This document shows, in pieces, positions 42,176 to 53,877 of a stretch of 64,000 bases of DNA; the stretch's first letter is position 1, and each line of letters begins with the position of its first letter. Both the position numbers and the translations under genes were made by a program. Origin of the DNA: Aquatica leii (Eukaryota; Arthropoda; Insecta; Coleoptera; Lampyridae); contig CM069435.1 of assembly GCA_035610365.1 (NCBI GenBank), forward strand, positions 6,908,001-6,972,000. The letters run 5' to 3'. Below the pieces are notes generated by a model. The model ran no database searches. It saw only the letters and a program-made list of their open reading frames with translations, and was not told where the DNA came from.

Positions 42176-45100
42176 TTTTACTAAAACTTTGGTTGTGCAG
42201 TATTATTGAAAGTTCTCTCTTCTAAATTTCAAACAAATATTTGAAAGCTTTTTCAATTGACAATTGCAGTTTATAAAATATTAATACACGGTCCTCAGGT
42301 AATTCCAAACTCTGTTCTACCGATTGGACAGGTATCTGAGGAACCACAGGAATCTCGTAACAAATACGTGAAGTCTAATCAGTAAAACCAAATTCAAAAA
42401 TAACGACGGGAGGTAACAAATGTAAATTTGTATGTTGGTTTTCTGAAATCGAGAGCTTTGCTGAAAAAATCACTTTCTTCTGATATCTTGTCCGCCAGAC
42501 GAAGACAAAAACTTTTCTGAATCGATTTTGGAAATGTTTGCAAGCAGCAGTACAAGTGCGACTACAAGTGACAGTTTGTAGCAGGTTTTTGTCCGCATTT
42601 TCATAGACGTGGTCGTGCATCTTCTAGAAACTGATTTGATAAATTCTTTTTACCAGATCAAAATAGGTGTTTTTACAATATTGGTTGTACGTAAGTGATA
42701 TTTAGTTTAGGCGCGGGTATAACACGAATATAGAACGTTATGTTCGTCAACTTTTCTTTTACTTTCAATTCGTCGTTATGATCAAAAATTTTTATTTTTT
42801 ACTTAAAATCCTTCAATTTGTCGCATCTTAATTTTAAAATTGATTTTTAATTAGGTTAACGATTTTTTAAAATAAATTCTGTATCTAAACAATCCATTTA
42901 CTCTTTTAATTTTTTTTTCAATGACATTTGTCATAAGTATAATTACTTTCAGTAAATTGTTTACATTATTCCGTATTACGTTAATAAAATAAAAAAAAAC
43001 AATTATAATTGTTAAACACAATAATGTGTATCAGTTAAATTATTTTTTAATAAAGACGTCAAGCGTTTACTAATCAAAGTATTTGTTCTATAAATGGTAT
43101 TACTTTGAAGACAGCGTAAATATTACAGTGAAAATGAAAAAGAAATAACAATATAAGTCAAAAATTAAGTTTAATTACATTAGCAAACAAAGTTTATTTA
43201 TTTAGTTTTAAACTAAAAATTTAACGGAAATTTAATAACAAAAAAAACTAAAAGAGTTTAAACGTTATTCAAAATATAAACTAATAAATAAACTTCAATA
43301 CTTTTGCCAATTACGTTAAGACAACACTGACAGTGTGTAAATTAAGAATGTTTGTGTAAGTAATTATTTTGGGACCACACAAATACAAAAGCTAATTTTG
43401 TAGTTGTAAAGTTTTTGAAATTTTATACTCAATACATATAAAAGCACCCAAAATAAAGTATTTTAACGACGCGTTTAACATAAAATACTTATAAATAACG
43501 GTTTTTAGCTTTTATCGCGTATAAAGGGAAACAATAAAGCTTGTGGTGTACGTATTAGCGATTGCTGATAAATGGAGAATTACTAGTGGTTAGTTTTTGT
43601 GTACGTTAAACACAATACAAAATACAAAAATAATATCGTAATGATGACACACAAAAAATACTAACTGTTGTATTTAAACTGTAGCGGGGACACTATTCAA
43701 TTTGCAATCTAAACGAAAACTAAGTCTATAAAAGACCTTTTATTTTGTTAGAAACCAACTTTCAGTCTATTTTCTTTATCGTACTTCTCTTTAATAAAAC
43801 GTATTGCTAAGCTTATAAAGTTTAATCGAATTTCAATAAACGTCCTTATTGCAGATTTAACTGATCATGAGATGAAAACGTAAATAATTTTGCACACGTA
43901 CGGAAAAATATTAATTTAATAAAATTATTTAACTTAATTCTAACATAGAAAAAAAACATCTTGAACTGATCTTTTGAGATTTTGGAAACAACAAACTTAA
44001 GTGAGTGAGCTGAAAGAATAAGAAACATAGTATATGTATGTGTTCCTTTAAAAATAATTTGATACAAAAAATTAATATTTTATTTGTGTTGCAGAGTATA
44101 AAAGCGTAAACTGTAATAAATAATTAAAAAAGAAATAACAAATTTACTCTGAAACGCCAATACAAATTTATACGGAATATTTTGTCGTGTTTAAAAACGT
44201 AGAAATTTAATATTATAACAAAACGGCATTATAACGTATTACGATTTAATTTTTTTGTTGTTGTCTACATTTTTATATTTGCTACCGGCAATTTAAGAAA
44301 ATTAGGAAAGTTTGGATAACTTCAATAAAGCGAGCAACTTTATCATTATTTTATTGTCGAAGTATAAAGTAAGAAGTTAATGCTATTATTTTGTTGTTTT
44401 AAATAAACGTAAAGAAAGAAGTAAGTTTGATAAAGTTCATTACTTTAGAACATAAAACTAAAAGTTGTATCTAAATAAAGCAAATGAATATTAGTGGAGC
44501 AATTCCTTTGGCGTGCACCGCAATTTTAATTCAGTTTAATTTGTCTGTAAGCTTCGTTTACAGCTTAGCTTCGTGTGATGTTCTCTAGTAACAAGCTTAA
44601 AAGGTAAACAGCTTCAATTAAGATGTAGGACCAGCGAAACGAGCAAACTCGCAGACCAACAGAACGTTGTCTAATGTCCACTGTTGGCGCAACGTTCTTA
44701 TGTCGTCATAATATCAGACTCCAACTTAATGGACATCGTCGTCTGCGGCTAAAATGACCTTTTTATGAATACCTAACGTGTTTCTTACGTTCACAACCAA
44801 CTAATGCGCAATCGGGTTAAATTGCGCTATACGTTTGTCTTTATGTCTATAATGCACTTATGGCCAAGCGGAATTAAAATTATGCTCTGTGCTGGTAGAA
44901 CTATGCTAACCTGACGAATAAAATTTTATTCACAGTATAACTTCTAATAGATTAAATTCCATGTAAAATTTTAATTTGTTTTAAAAAAAATTTAATGAAG
45001 ACACTATACAGATTCAAAACACTGTGTAGGTACGTTGGGAATAAAAAATATTTTACATAATACACTTTAACTAACTTATTAAATCTAATATGTATTGAAA

Positions 45101-45429
45101 CTAATCAGAAAACTAACTAATGCAACAGTTTTTTGTTTTAAAATATTTAATCATTCTCAAACCTCGAAAATATTCGAAGCGATTTAAGAAACAAACAGAA
45201 TGCTCTAATCAAAGATAAGACAAAAATATAAAAAGTAGACAAAGGAAATGTGTTGGTGTTAAATAAGTAAGTGCTTTTAGGTATACTTCTAAGAATTCTA
45301 TAAAAAATACATTGAAATTAGAGAGTAAGAATTTTTTTTCATACAGGACATTTATGTTAGATATCATTGACTGTATCCATAGCGTTACTTATGAGACAGA
45401 TGTTCTATAGTGTCGTATTTTTTTTATTG
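42176..45429. other. Non-coding stretch
   Basis: Mostly AT-rich. The frame 42375-42620 (minus, 81 codons) contains Cys and aromatic residues but matches no family known to me. The segment 44,480-44,930 is of more balanced composition, without frames, and could be conserved non-coding DNA. The frame 43846-44067 is low complexity. Confidence 0.4.
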
Positions 45430-45696
45430 AAAAGTGGAGCAAAGTTTCCCATCGGTTGGGGCTACTTTGCTCCATCGAACATTTTATGTTATAATGTATG
45501 TCTTTCAACAAGGTGGGGAAATGTTAGCTAGCTATTTTATTAACTGTTCACCAAGGAATCGACTCACACAAAAAAAAACTCAAGTGTTTCATAAAACCTT
45601 TTAATTCATTATAAAATAACACCATATCCTTTATAGACAAAAAAATAGTATGAAATGGTAGGTACCTACATAAAAAATATAAAAAAGAAACAAGTT

Positions 45697-46409
45697 TTAA
45701 TCAAAACAATCCGTAAATTCGGGGACGGAGAAAACGCCTCTTTTAGAAATTTGTTTGGGAGGCTTAATACAGCCTAAAACGTCGGACCATTGATACGTTA
45801 ATTCATCCCGTTTTGAGGGCCATTTACACATCTTTAGGGACCTTTGCATCGCGTGAATTGTAACTGTTTCTTCATCAAAAGCAACAATTTCTCTGGGGTA
45901 TAATTGTCCTTCATAAGAAAACACTACAAAACGTCTTCTTTCCTTGACTACATTCTGAAATTTGGCGTTGGTGTATTGAGAAGATTTGCCTTCCAAAAAA
46001 TTAACAAATTGGTTTTCTTTTTCTTGTTCTTTGGCAAGCTCCTCAAAATCAATATCCTCTGAAGAGTTGTCTTCGAAAACATCGTCCTTCTTACTACAGC
46101 GAAAAGTAGTTGGTTTTTCTCGAGGAATCACGTCGTCGTCAGTTACGATACATTCGTCAGTCTCTTCAGTATCCATGGACTGATCGCATGGACACTTTTT
46201 CCAGCTGGAATATTTATTTTCTTTCTGCGTTGTTTTACTGTGGCGGTTACCTCTGATCTTTTTGTCTCCAGAGATTTGAGAAACTCTGATTGAACCATAT
46301 TTTCATTAGAAATAGTTGTAGGAATCCGACCTAGCACCTCATATACCGCATTTCCGAAAACCGGCTTTCAAATTGGCTGCAGCTCGTGGAGTAATAATTT
46401 TCATCATCT
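45697..46409 (-). pseudogene. Tigger transposase C-terminal part with accessory domain
   Basis: Right after insert B the minus strand reads ITPRAAANLKAGFRKCGI and, one frame over, VLGRIPTTISNENMVQSEFL and KKINIPAGKSV, the usual end of insect Tigger transposases. After a further shift near 46,180 a clean 159-codon frame (46,176-45,697) follows. It has an acidic start (DTEETDECIVTDDD), a charged helix, then RRRFVVFSYEGQLYPREIVA, TVTIHAMQRSLKMCKWPSKR, YQWSDVLGCIKPPKQ and FSVPEF. The second half has the alternating pattern of an SH3/Tudor-like barrel. Such tails occur in insect pogo-like proteins. Function is unknown. Confidence 0.7.
46406..46409. repeat. Target-site duplication of insert B, left (ATCT)
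   Basis: Matches 48295-48298. The transposase reading continues across the duplication. Confidence 0.8.
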
Positions 46410-48294
46410 TGTTACATGCCAAAGTTGAAACAATTCCACTGCCTGAAATGAGGTAACATAAACGATGTTGTGCCGCTGCTCAGTGGAGACGGGGTGAGTT
46501 ATATTTTAAAATTCCGCGATAACTTGGAAACGAGATTGACAATAAAATCGAAATAAAAGGGTAAAAAACTCAAAATCAGTTAGGGCGCCAATCAAGGACA
46601 CAATGATTATAGCTTCCGGATCCCTGATAACCGAGAAGCTCATCTGGTTGGTTACAACCCCTGGACTTACCTTGAGTTGTAACTAGCTAAACTCTGAAAT
46701 GTACTTTAAAATTTACGTTCGCGGCGGCTGAATCAGTAAAAGCTCTTTACAGTTTAACAATTTAACATTTATTGTATTAATAAAATAATAAAATGAATAT
46801 CAAACAAACATGAATAAAAATAATAAAAGAAATAATAATAAACAAGACAAAACAAATTCACAAACTGAATATAAAAATTAATATTTAAAAAAAATAAAGC
46901 GCTAACTTGTTCAAAAACAAATAAAAATAAAATTCAAGGCCTTGTCCGCATACTTAATCCGTAAATTTAACAACAAAACAAAAGAAAATTCAAAAGTCAT
47001 AAAATATACGTCCGAAACTTTGGTTTCGAACTCAGCGTTAAAATAAAAAAAAAATTACATGTTACATTTCGTTACATTATCTTTCATGCATGAATACGGC
47101 TTACTTTTACAACACACAGAACAAAATTAATTAATTAAAGCGAAATTCACGCAAACACCTTCAAGTGTTTCTTGAAATATTTAAAGTTAGTCAGTCAGTC
47201 AGTCAGTCGGCTCAATTCAAAGCTTTTAAATCATATCAATCGCGGTTCACTTCACGATAATATCAAATTCAATAAATACCTTGACTTAATTGTATACTCC
47301 AGGTAAACTACTGGGCACAGCGGTTCCAGAAGCTCTTGAGTTTAGATCGACCCCGGGGCGGTCTAGGTGTTCTGTAGTCGATTGAAGGTTCGGTGGGACC
47401 CCCAAACAATGGAATGACGGCGGAAGATTTATTTTACTACTTAATTGAAATCCGCACAAAAGCGAAGACTGGATTATTAACACAACACATCGAAAATAAA
47501 TCCAACTCGAACGTGAGTTTTATTATGGATGCCATGAAGCTCATTAAACCGTAAAATTACGAATTTGGAAAACCAATATTTCCCATCACACCACTCAATT
47601 TTCACGGCACCATTTATTTAACTTCCGCGGTATTGCATAACGGTAGGGTAAAACACCCCGAACAATTGACTACATTACGGTACCCGGTATTCTTAATTGC
47701 GACAAAAAAGATCCCCCTCAAAATCAAAATTTCACTCCTTATAACACCTCGTAATCCCACTTAATTAACAAACTTGCGCCGTAAAATCTTTGTAAAAGAT
47801 GGAACACTAAACAAAGTAAATTAACAGAGATGAAAACTATTATTGCCACGTGCGTCATGTCACGTAGGTACTCGAAAGAAAGAGAATCTTCCCACGAAAA
47901 ATGCTTACTCCGTTAAATTATCAGGTGGTCCAAATCGCGCTCGTAAAAGAACTCAACATAAACAAAAGTATAGATACCAAGAAAAATTGATCAAATTACA
48001 TTCCAAAAAGGAAATCGTAAATTAGATAGAGTTGTTATTCTAATGAGATAACCAGAAGTAAAAACACTAAATCAAAATCAAAACCACGGAACTTCATGCG
48101 TTTAAAAAAAAATACCAGTAATAATTGTGAAATAACTATTAAATACAAATAAACTTAAATCAAACGTAATAAAATAACGAGTAAAACGTTTTCGATGCTA
48201 ACCTCGAACTAATCAATCGCTAAAATAAAAGAAAATTCAGTCCAATAAATCTGAATACGGGGTCTTTTACAAAAGAATTCCAACGCAGGTTACA
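46410..48294. repeat. Solo-LTR-like insert B (1,885 bp)
   Basis: Ends TGTTACATGCC and GCAGGTTACA, flanked by ATCT on both sides, inside the Tigger transposase. Its first 380 bp or so closely match 63,508-63,880. A (TCAG)n run lies at 47,189-47,208. The small frames inside (47,286-47,483; 47,843-48,025) are not convincing. Interpreted as a long solo LTR of a 4-bp-duplicating (Gypsy-type) element. Confidence 0.75.
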
Positions 48295-49443
48295 ATCTTT
48301 GCTAATAACGGTGGGAAGTTCTCTTTCTGAATATTATTATATCTAATACCATCGGCAGTGTCCTTCCAAGCAGATAACACTTTTTGCCATGTTATTTTTA
48401 GGGGGCGAAAAAATGCCACATTAAGAGGTTGCGTAAGGTGGGTACTATTCGGCGGAAGACAAATTAAGTGTATTTTATTTTGGCGACACAGTTGTAGAGC
48501 ATGTAGAGTTATATGTGAAGATAAATTATCACAGAGTAAAACTTTTTTACCTTGTAGTTTTTTTACTTTAGATATCATTTGAGACTCAAGCCAGTACGTA
48601 AATATATTTGCATCAAACCATCCAGAGGTACTGACATTGTAACGGCAGCCTTTAGGACCATTTTCTGTCTAAGTTGTCCACATTTTACTAGTCCGATAGA
48701 CAACATAAGGTGGCAATAATTCTTCTGCGGGGTTTCCACAAAACATGATGGATATTGATGTTTTTGACGCATTCCGAATAAGCTCTGGATATTTACTTCA
48801 TTTCTTAACAAGAACTTTCTTTTGTCCCGGATCGTCGGTGACGTTTGTTTCGTTGAAATTCCATAAATTTGTGGGAGAAACGTTTTTTGTTTCACTCTCC
48901 AAGTTGTCAAAAAAGTTGTTTAGCATCTTCTCATCCACCTCTGCTCTTGTTCGTTTAACGTTTTCTGCAAAACGCACTGGAAGTTCAGGATGCCTAACTA
49001 GAAAAGCCCTTATCCAGTCTTGACCAGGTGTATTATTCTGAAACGCTTTTACTTCTCTTCCACAGCGATTTAAGTAATTCTTGATAATATCTCGCAATTC
49101 CCTTGAATCTATAGGGAACCCATACTTTCCCAAAGAAATCAAGCAGTTAACAAAACTCTGCTTTCCATCGCGAGTAAATATTGGCTGTTTTCCTGGTTTT
49201 CTTTGATGTATCTTCTTCAGCTTATTCAAAATTGTTCTCCTAGGTATTTTATATTTTTTTCAGCTTTTCTATGTCAAGTATCACCTCTTTTAATTTCTTC
49301 CAAACATGCTTGTAGTGTTTCGGCCGTATAATCGGCATATCTTCTTGATCCCAGTTTTCTTGTATACGTTCTGGGCATTCCTGTAACAAAAATAAACAAT
49401 GTAATAGCAACACATAACAGTAAAATGAATTAAAAAAATTCAA
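48295..49443 (-). pseudogene. Tigger/pogo transposase, N-terminal and catalytic part
   Basis: Order on the minus strand: a degenerate segment RIQENWDQEDMPIIRPKHYK (49,400-49,250); HTH/CENP-B-like DNA binding, ILNKLKKIHQRKPGKQPIF, FVNCLISLGKYGFPIDSREL and RDIIKNYL (49,229 on); GQDWIRAFLVRHPELPVR; then the DDE domain: NFNETNVTDDPGQKK, where the first catalytic Asp reads Asn, a frameshifted middle (48,910-48,575), VLLCDNLSSHITLHAL with second Asp, and LPPNSTHLTQPLNVAFFRPL, where the third Asp reads Asn. It ends in ENFPPLLAK at insert B. Domain order is complete once insert B is ignored. Inactive. Confidence 0.85.
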
Positions 49444-49706
49444 ACATCGATATTAAATTCTTTTGGGGATACTTTGCTCCACGGAGCAAACTAACCCAAA
49501 AATACTTTGAAATTTACATGTTCACGCTGATACAAGACTGCACGTAGGACGATCATTTGCACCTTTATTGGAACTGCATAGTCAACACTTAAAACACTGC
49601 TGCATAGACGGCTTTGTAAAACATGTTGTCTAAGCTTTAACATTGAATTAAACACTTTTCATCAGTGGGGCAAAGTAAGACCTAATGGCGAAAAGTAACC
49701 CCAGTT

Positions 49707-50940
49707 TACGTTATTATATAAATTATAGTACGTGATTATTTTTTCTAAATTGTTAGTTTATTTTGTTTAGTTTGTTGTGTTTTAATTTTAGTAAAATCAG
49801 TTACATTTATAATCGTGTAAATAGTTCAAATAACTGAAGCTTAAGTTAGCAACATTGTGTATTAAAATACAGCATACCGCTCAAAAATGTCACTATCAAA
49901 ACCATTTAAATCAATTTGGCAAAGTTCGAAGCAAAATGTTAAAAAACAACTCTGTATGTTGTTGTTCTTTGCTGTTCTACACCTAAAAAACTTTATAAAC
50001 TTCATTATAAATGATACTAAAAACCAAGAAATATCAAAAGTGACATTTTAAACTTTGTTTGTGTTCGTCATATTCACAGTTTTTTGTTTATTGATTTGTA
50101 AACATGTTTTAAAATTATGTGTTTAATTTCTTTTTCTTCTACAATCAGCTTTCTTGATTTAAGAAAATGACAGAAATAATACTAAATTAGTAAAAAAAAA
50201 ACATTAGGAAAAATTGCTCTAAATAAATTTAAATTGTAAACTTGAAAGTTTTCTTACAGTTTTATATATTTTGAATTAGTTTGTTTTTGCGTTTATAATC
50301 GATTTAAAAATCTAAAAGAAGTAATTAGATAACAAAATATTAAATTATGGCAAAATATTAGGCATATTTTGATGTACTACATCCAACTATGTATGTATAT
50401 CATCAAAATAGAATTTTCTAAAATTGTGTTATAATAGTAAAACGTCTCAAAGGATTTAGATCATTCAATATTATTTAAAGCGATTACCAAAAAAGACAGA
50501 ATGTTCTAATCCCAGAAATAAAGTTAATTTTATCCGCGTACGGTATACGGTTACAGTGATATAAAAATTAATGGAAGTGTTCGTGACGAATAAACACATG
50601 CGTTAGAGTTTGTAAATTTTTAAACACAAATGTTGATTTTGTTCTATGAGCAATTGTAGGTTGTGGTTTTAATTGTGCAAAATGTCTTTTCAAGCTGTCG
50701 GCCTTTTTATTAGCATTTTGTGATTTTGACTATTACAAAATTTCACCAAGTAAACAAAGTGTTTTATAATATGGCACTTGTCGTTCCTAAATCTTGTTTC
50801 AGAGAACAACGTATTTCACGTAATACGATTGGTTGTGCGTTGGTCCAAGTAATATCGTTGTGACACTTTAGTGAGATTTTTAGGTGACGGTAGATGCGAG
50901 TCCTGGTATATTAAATATAAGATCAGCTAGAATGTGATTG
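49707..50940. other. Non-coding AT-rich stretch
   Basis: No frame or repeat recognised. The right edge adjoins the truncated BEL/Pao integrase. Confidence 0.45.
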
Positions 50941-50950
50941 CTCCATTGTT

Positions 50951-51830
50951 CTAAGTTTTGACATTCGTTTCTTCGTTAGCAAGGACGTCAGAAACAGATT
51001 TACAATTAGTCTTAAAAAAAGAGCTCAATTCCTTGAGTTTAGAATGAGCTCCAACAAAGGTGGTGCCATTATCAGAATAGATATGCATGGGCTTACCGCG
51101 ACGTGAAACAAAACGTCTAAAGGTCATAATAAAGGATTCAGTTGTGAGGCCAATTCTAAGTGAACTGCTTTGGTCGCAAAGCATACGAAAATACATAAAT
51201 AAGACTTATAGGACTTTGAACATCTACCTTTACGATCTTTAATAAAAAAGGACCCACCATAATCTATTCCAGTTGTAAAAAATGGTGGTGCAGGATTCGC
51301 TCGTGAGGATGGAAGATTGCCCATTATGAATTCTATTGCTCTAAGCAAAAGCATTTTACACAATGATGAACTATCTGTCTTACAAAACAGCGCCTTGAAG
51401 TAATCCAAAATCTACTTTGGACTGCAAAGAGAAGCAATTGAGGACCAGAATGAAGCATTCTGATATGCTCTCTGGTAGCAATTAATTTGGCTAAGCAATG
51501 TTTGCCTGATAGAAGAATGGGATGCTTCTTATCAAAATTTAAATTAGAATAATGAAGTCTGCCACCAACTCGAATGGTGCCGTCGACGTCAAGAAATGGA
51601 TTGCGGCTTTTTAGCGACGAGGAAGGTTTTAATGGTTTACCTTGCTGAAAATGCTTCAGCTCGTCTGGAAAAGAATGTGCTTGTAAAATTTGTACTATAC
51701 GTTTGAGTGCATCTTTAAACTCAAAAATTGTTAAAGGACTAGCAGTGCGATCAATTGCAGGCAAACAACAGTTTCTGCGAAAACGAAGAGAATACGCAAC
51801 AACTCTCTCTGGCCGAGTCATGTTAGAGAA
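50951..51830 (-). pseudogene. BEL/Pao 1 integrase, truncated
   Basis: 51,821-51,333: MTRPERVVAYSLRFRRNCCL, VDGTIRVGGRLHYSNLNFDK and KHPILLSGKHCLAKLIATRE, then EHIRMLHSGPQLLLFAVQSR and VRQIVHHCVKCFCLEQ, the HH-CC zinc finger region. 51,408-51,124: FTTGIDYGGSFFIKDRKGR with the first catalytic Asp, and YLCIFVCFATKAVHLELAS. 51,196-50,951: FVSRRGKPMHIYSDNGTTFV with the second Asp. The catalytic Glu is missing because the element is truncated. Confidence 0.85.
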
Positions 51831-51965
51831 TTGCGAAATAGGGTATGAATCCTGTGTAGTAGTAGCAAAAGATTGTGCCTCCCTTATGAGTTATGGAAGC
51901 TTAGGAATAGAGACAATAGAGTTAGGCCATATGGATTCATTTTCAGATAACCAGGATGGTCCATG

Positions 51966-53877
51966 CTACCACCATTGGCATGATTTTAGATTGTTTGGTG
52001 TGATCCCTCTAGACAAGAGATCAGCTGGATTTGATTTGGTTGCTACATGTCTCCAAACAGAGTGAGAAGTACGTTGTTGAATGTCAACAACGCGATGACA
52101 AGCGAAAGTTTTTAATAAATTTGGATTGGTTTTCAACCACCCTAACACTATAGTCGAGTCAGGCCATAAATAAGAAGAAGAGATTTGAAGATTCAAAGCT
52201 TTCAGAACTATGCTCTGAAAGTTTAGCCAACAATGCGGCTGCGCTAAGTTTGAGTTTTGAAATAGTTACAGGTTTTAAAGGTGCTACCTTAGTTTTAGCA
52301 CATACAAGTTTGGTGAATGTGTTATTATCTTTGTCAACAGATCTAAGATAAATACATGCGCCATAGGCATGCATCGAAGAATCACAAAATCCATGAAGTT
52401 GGATATCCATAGCATCCTTACAAATGACGTGCCTAAGGATTTGGAGGTCATTTAAATTAACCAGTTCTGCTCTATAAACAGACCACTTTCTTGCGATCCT
52501 TTCAGAAATTGGATCATCCCATAATAACTTTTCCAACCATAACTGTTGGAGCATAATTTTAGCTATTATAGTAGAAGGCGAAAGTAACCCAAGAAGATCG
52601 AATATTTGAGATATTCCAGAGAGCATAACGCGTTTAGTTATAATTTCAGTTGCAGTTAGTGAAATAGTAAATACAAAGCTATCTGCCTGAAACGACCATG
52701 TTAATCCCAGGGTATGAGTGTGCTTGTCAGCACCAAATTCTAGAACACCAGGGTGAACATCCGTATTAAGAAAGTTCTTTAGTATTAATATATCATTAGA
52801 TATCCACTTACAAAGAATAAAAAGTCCTGAACGTAAAACATTTGAAAGCTCCAAACAAATATTGCGTGCTTGGGAAATATCATCGGTGCCAGTAAGAAGG
52901 TCGTCTACATAAAAAGCATTTTTGATGATACGAGAAATTTCAGAATTAGAAGCTTCGCATTCAACACCAAGTTGATATAGACTACGTATGGCTAGAAAGG
53001 GCGCAGATGCTGTTCCATACGTAACGGTATTGAAATCGAAAGATTGTAATTGTTCTGTTGGAGAAGATCTCCAGAAAATACGTTGGAGTGACCGCTGTTT
53101 GGGCTCAATCAACATTTGTCTGTACATCTTTTCGATGTCAGCAGCATTAGCATAGGTATGCTTCCGAAAACGAATTAGGATAAAAAATAAATCTTGTTGT
53201 ATCGTTGGACTAACCATTTAAGTGTCATTTAAAGAATAGCCAGAAGTTGTGGCAGAAGAGCCATTAAAAATAACACGAAGTTTGGTGGTTAGACTGGTTT
53301 CTTTTAGCACACCATGGTAGGGAAGGTAAGAAGAATATTCGGCATCAGAATGTGACAAAGTCATGTGTCCCAAATCTTGGCATTTATGCATGAAAGCAAC
53401 GTAACGAGTGCTAAGTTCTGGATTGGACTGAAAGCGGCGTCTCAGTAAGAAAAATTGTTTACTTGCGATGTCTTGGGATTTTCTAAGGCATGCAATCGAA
53501 TCTTTGAATAGTAGTGAAACAATAAATCTACCTTCTGCGTTCCTAGAATAGTTTTGAATAAAATGTGCTTTGCAAGCACTTTCTTCGGAGGAGAAAACCT
53601 TTTCTTGGAGGCAGCTCTCGAGCTTCCAAAATTTTGAAATGCGATTAGGTAGATCGTCCAGAAAGCTTAAGTGGCAACGTGAATAAGTAAAAACTGCGTT
53701 ACTAACTTGTCCGGATACCACCCATCCAAAACGAGTTTTTTGAAGAATAGGCAATAGTGGACCTAGCCGCACTTGACCAATACATAATAATGAAAAGAAT
53801 GGTGGTGAACTAATTAGCTTATTGATTTTACCAAGCTTATTGAAAAGCGGATCTGACAATTTAATGTTGTCAGGGAT
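51966..53877 (-). pseudogene. BEL/Pao 1 reverse transcriptase and RNase H
   Basis: 53,859-53,218: LFNKLGKINKLISSPPFFSL, RFGWVVSGQVSN, ISKFWKLES, GRFIVSLLFKDS and MTLSHSDAEYSSYLPYHGVL, then KLRVIFNGSSATTSGYSLND, and a single TAA. 53,217-52,159 (352 codons): FRKHTYANAADIEKMYRQML, FNTVTYGTASAPFLAIRSLY and NAFYVDDLLTGTDD with an intact YVDD box, WISND, then SGISQIFDLLGLLSPSTIIA, LEKLLWDDPI and LHGFCDSSMHAYGACIYLR. After a frameshift, 52,196-51,966 gives LWPDSTIVLGWLKTNPNLLK and WRHVATKSNPADLLSRGI (RNase H). Apart from stops, this is the best-kept retroelement polymerase in the window. Confidence 0.9.

Larger units (their letters stand above)
45430..49706 (-). mobile_element. Tigger/pogo-type DNA transposon, split by insert B
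   Basis: Inward-facing termini are related: GGGGCTACTTTGCTCCATCG at about 45,459 and, read from the other end, GGGGTTACTTTTCGCCATTA at about 49,698. Further GGAGCAAAG / CTTTGCTCC words at 45,435, 49,470 and 49,665 look like subterminal binding repeats. Without insert B (1,885 bp) the element would be about 2.4 kb. The transposase lies on the minus strand. Exact ends and the TA target duplication were not fixed. Confidence 0.7.

Noticed and set aside
42375..42620. 81-codon minus-strand frame as a Gypsy env or host exon
   Set aside because: No signal peptide, membrane segment or family motif. It lies outside the Gypsy 1 borders.
44905..44940. CTGACGA followed by a palindrome as a hammerhead
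   Set aside because: The second core box (GAAA) is absent after the stem, and no stem I can form.
47189..47208. (TCAG)n as a CRISPR-like or regulatory array
   Set aside because: A simple tetranucleotide microsatellite of about five units without spacers. No CRISPR array exists in the window.
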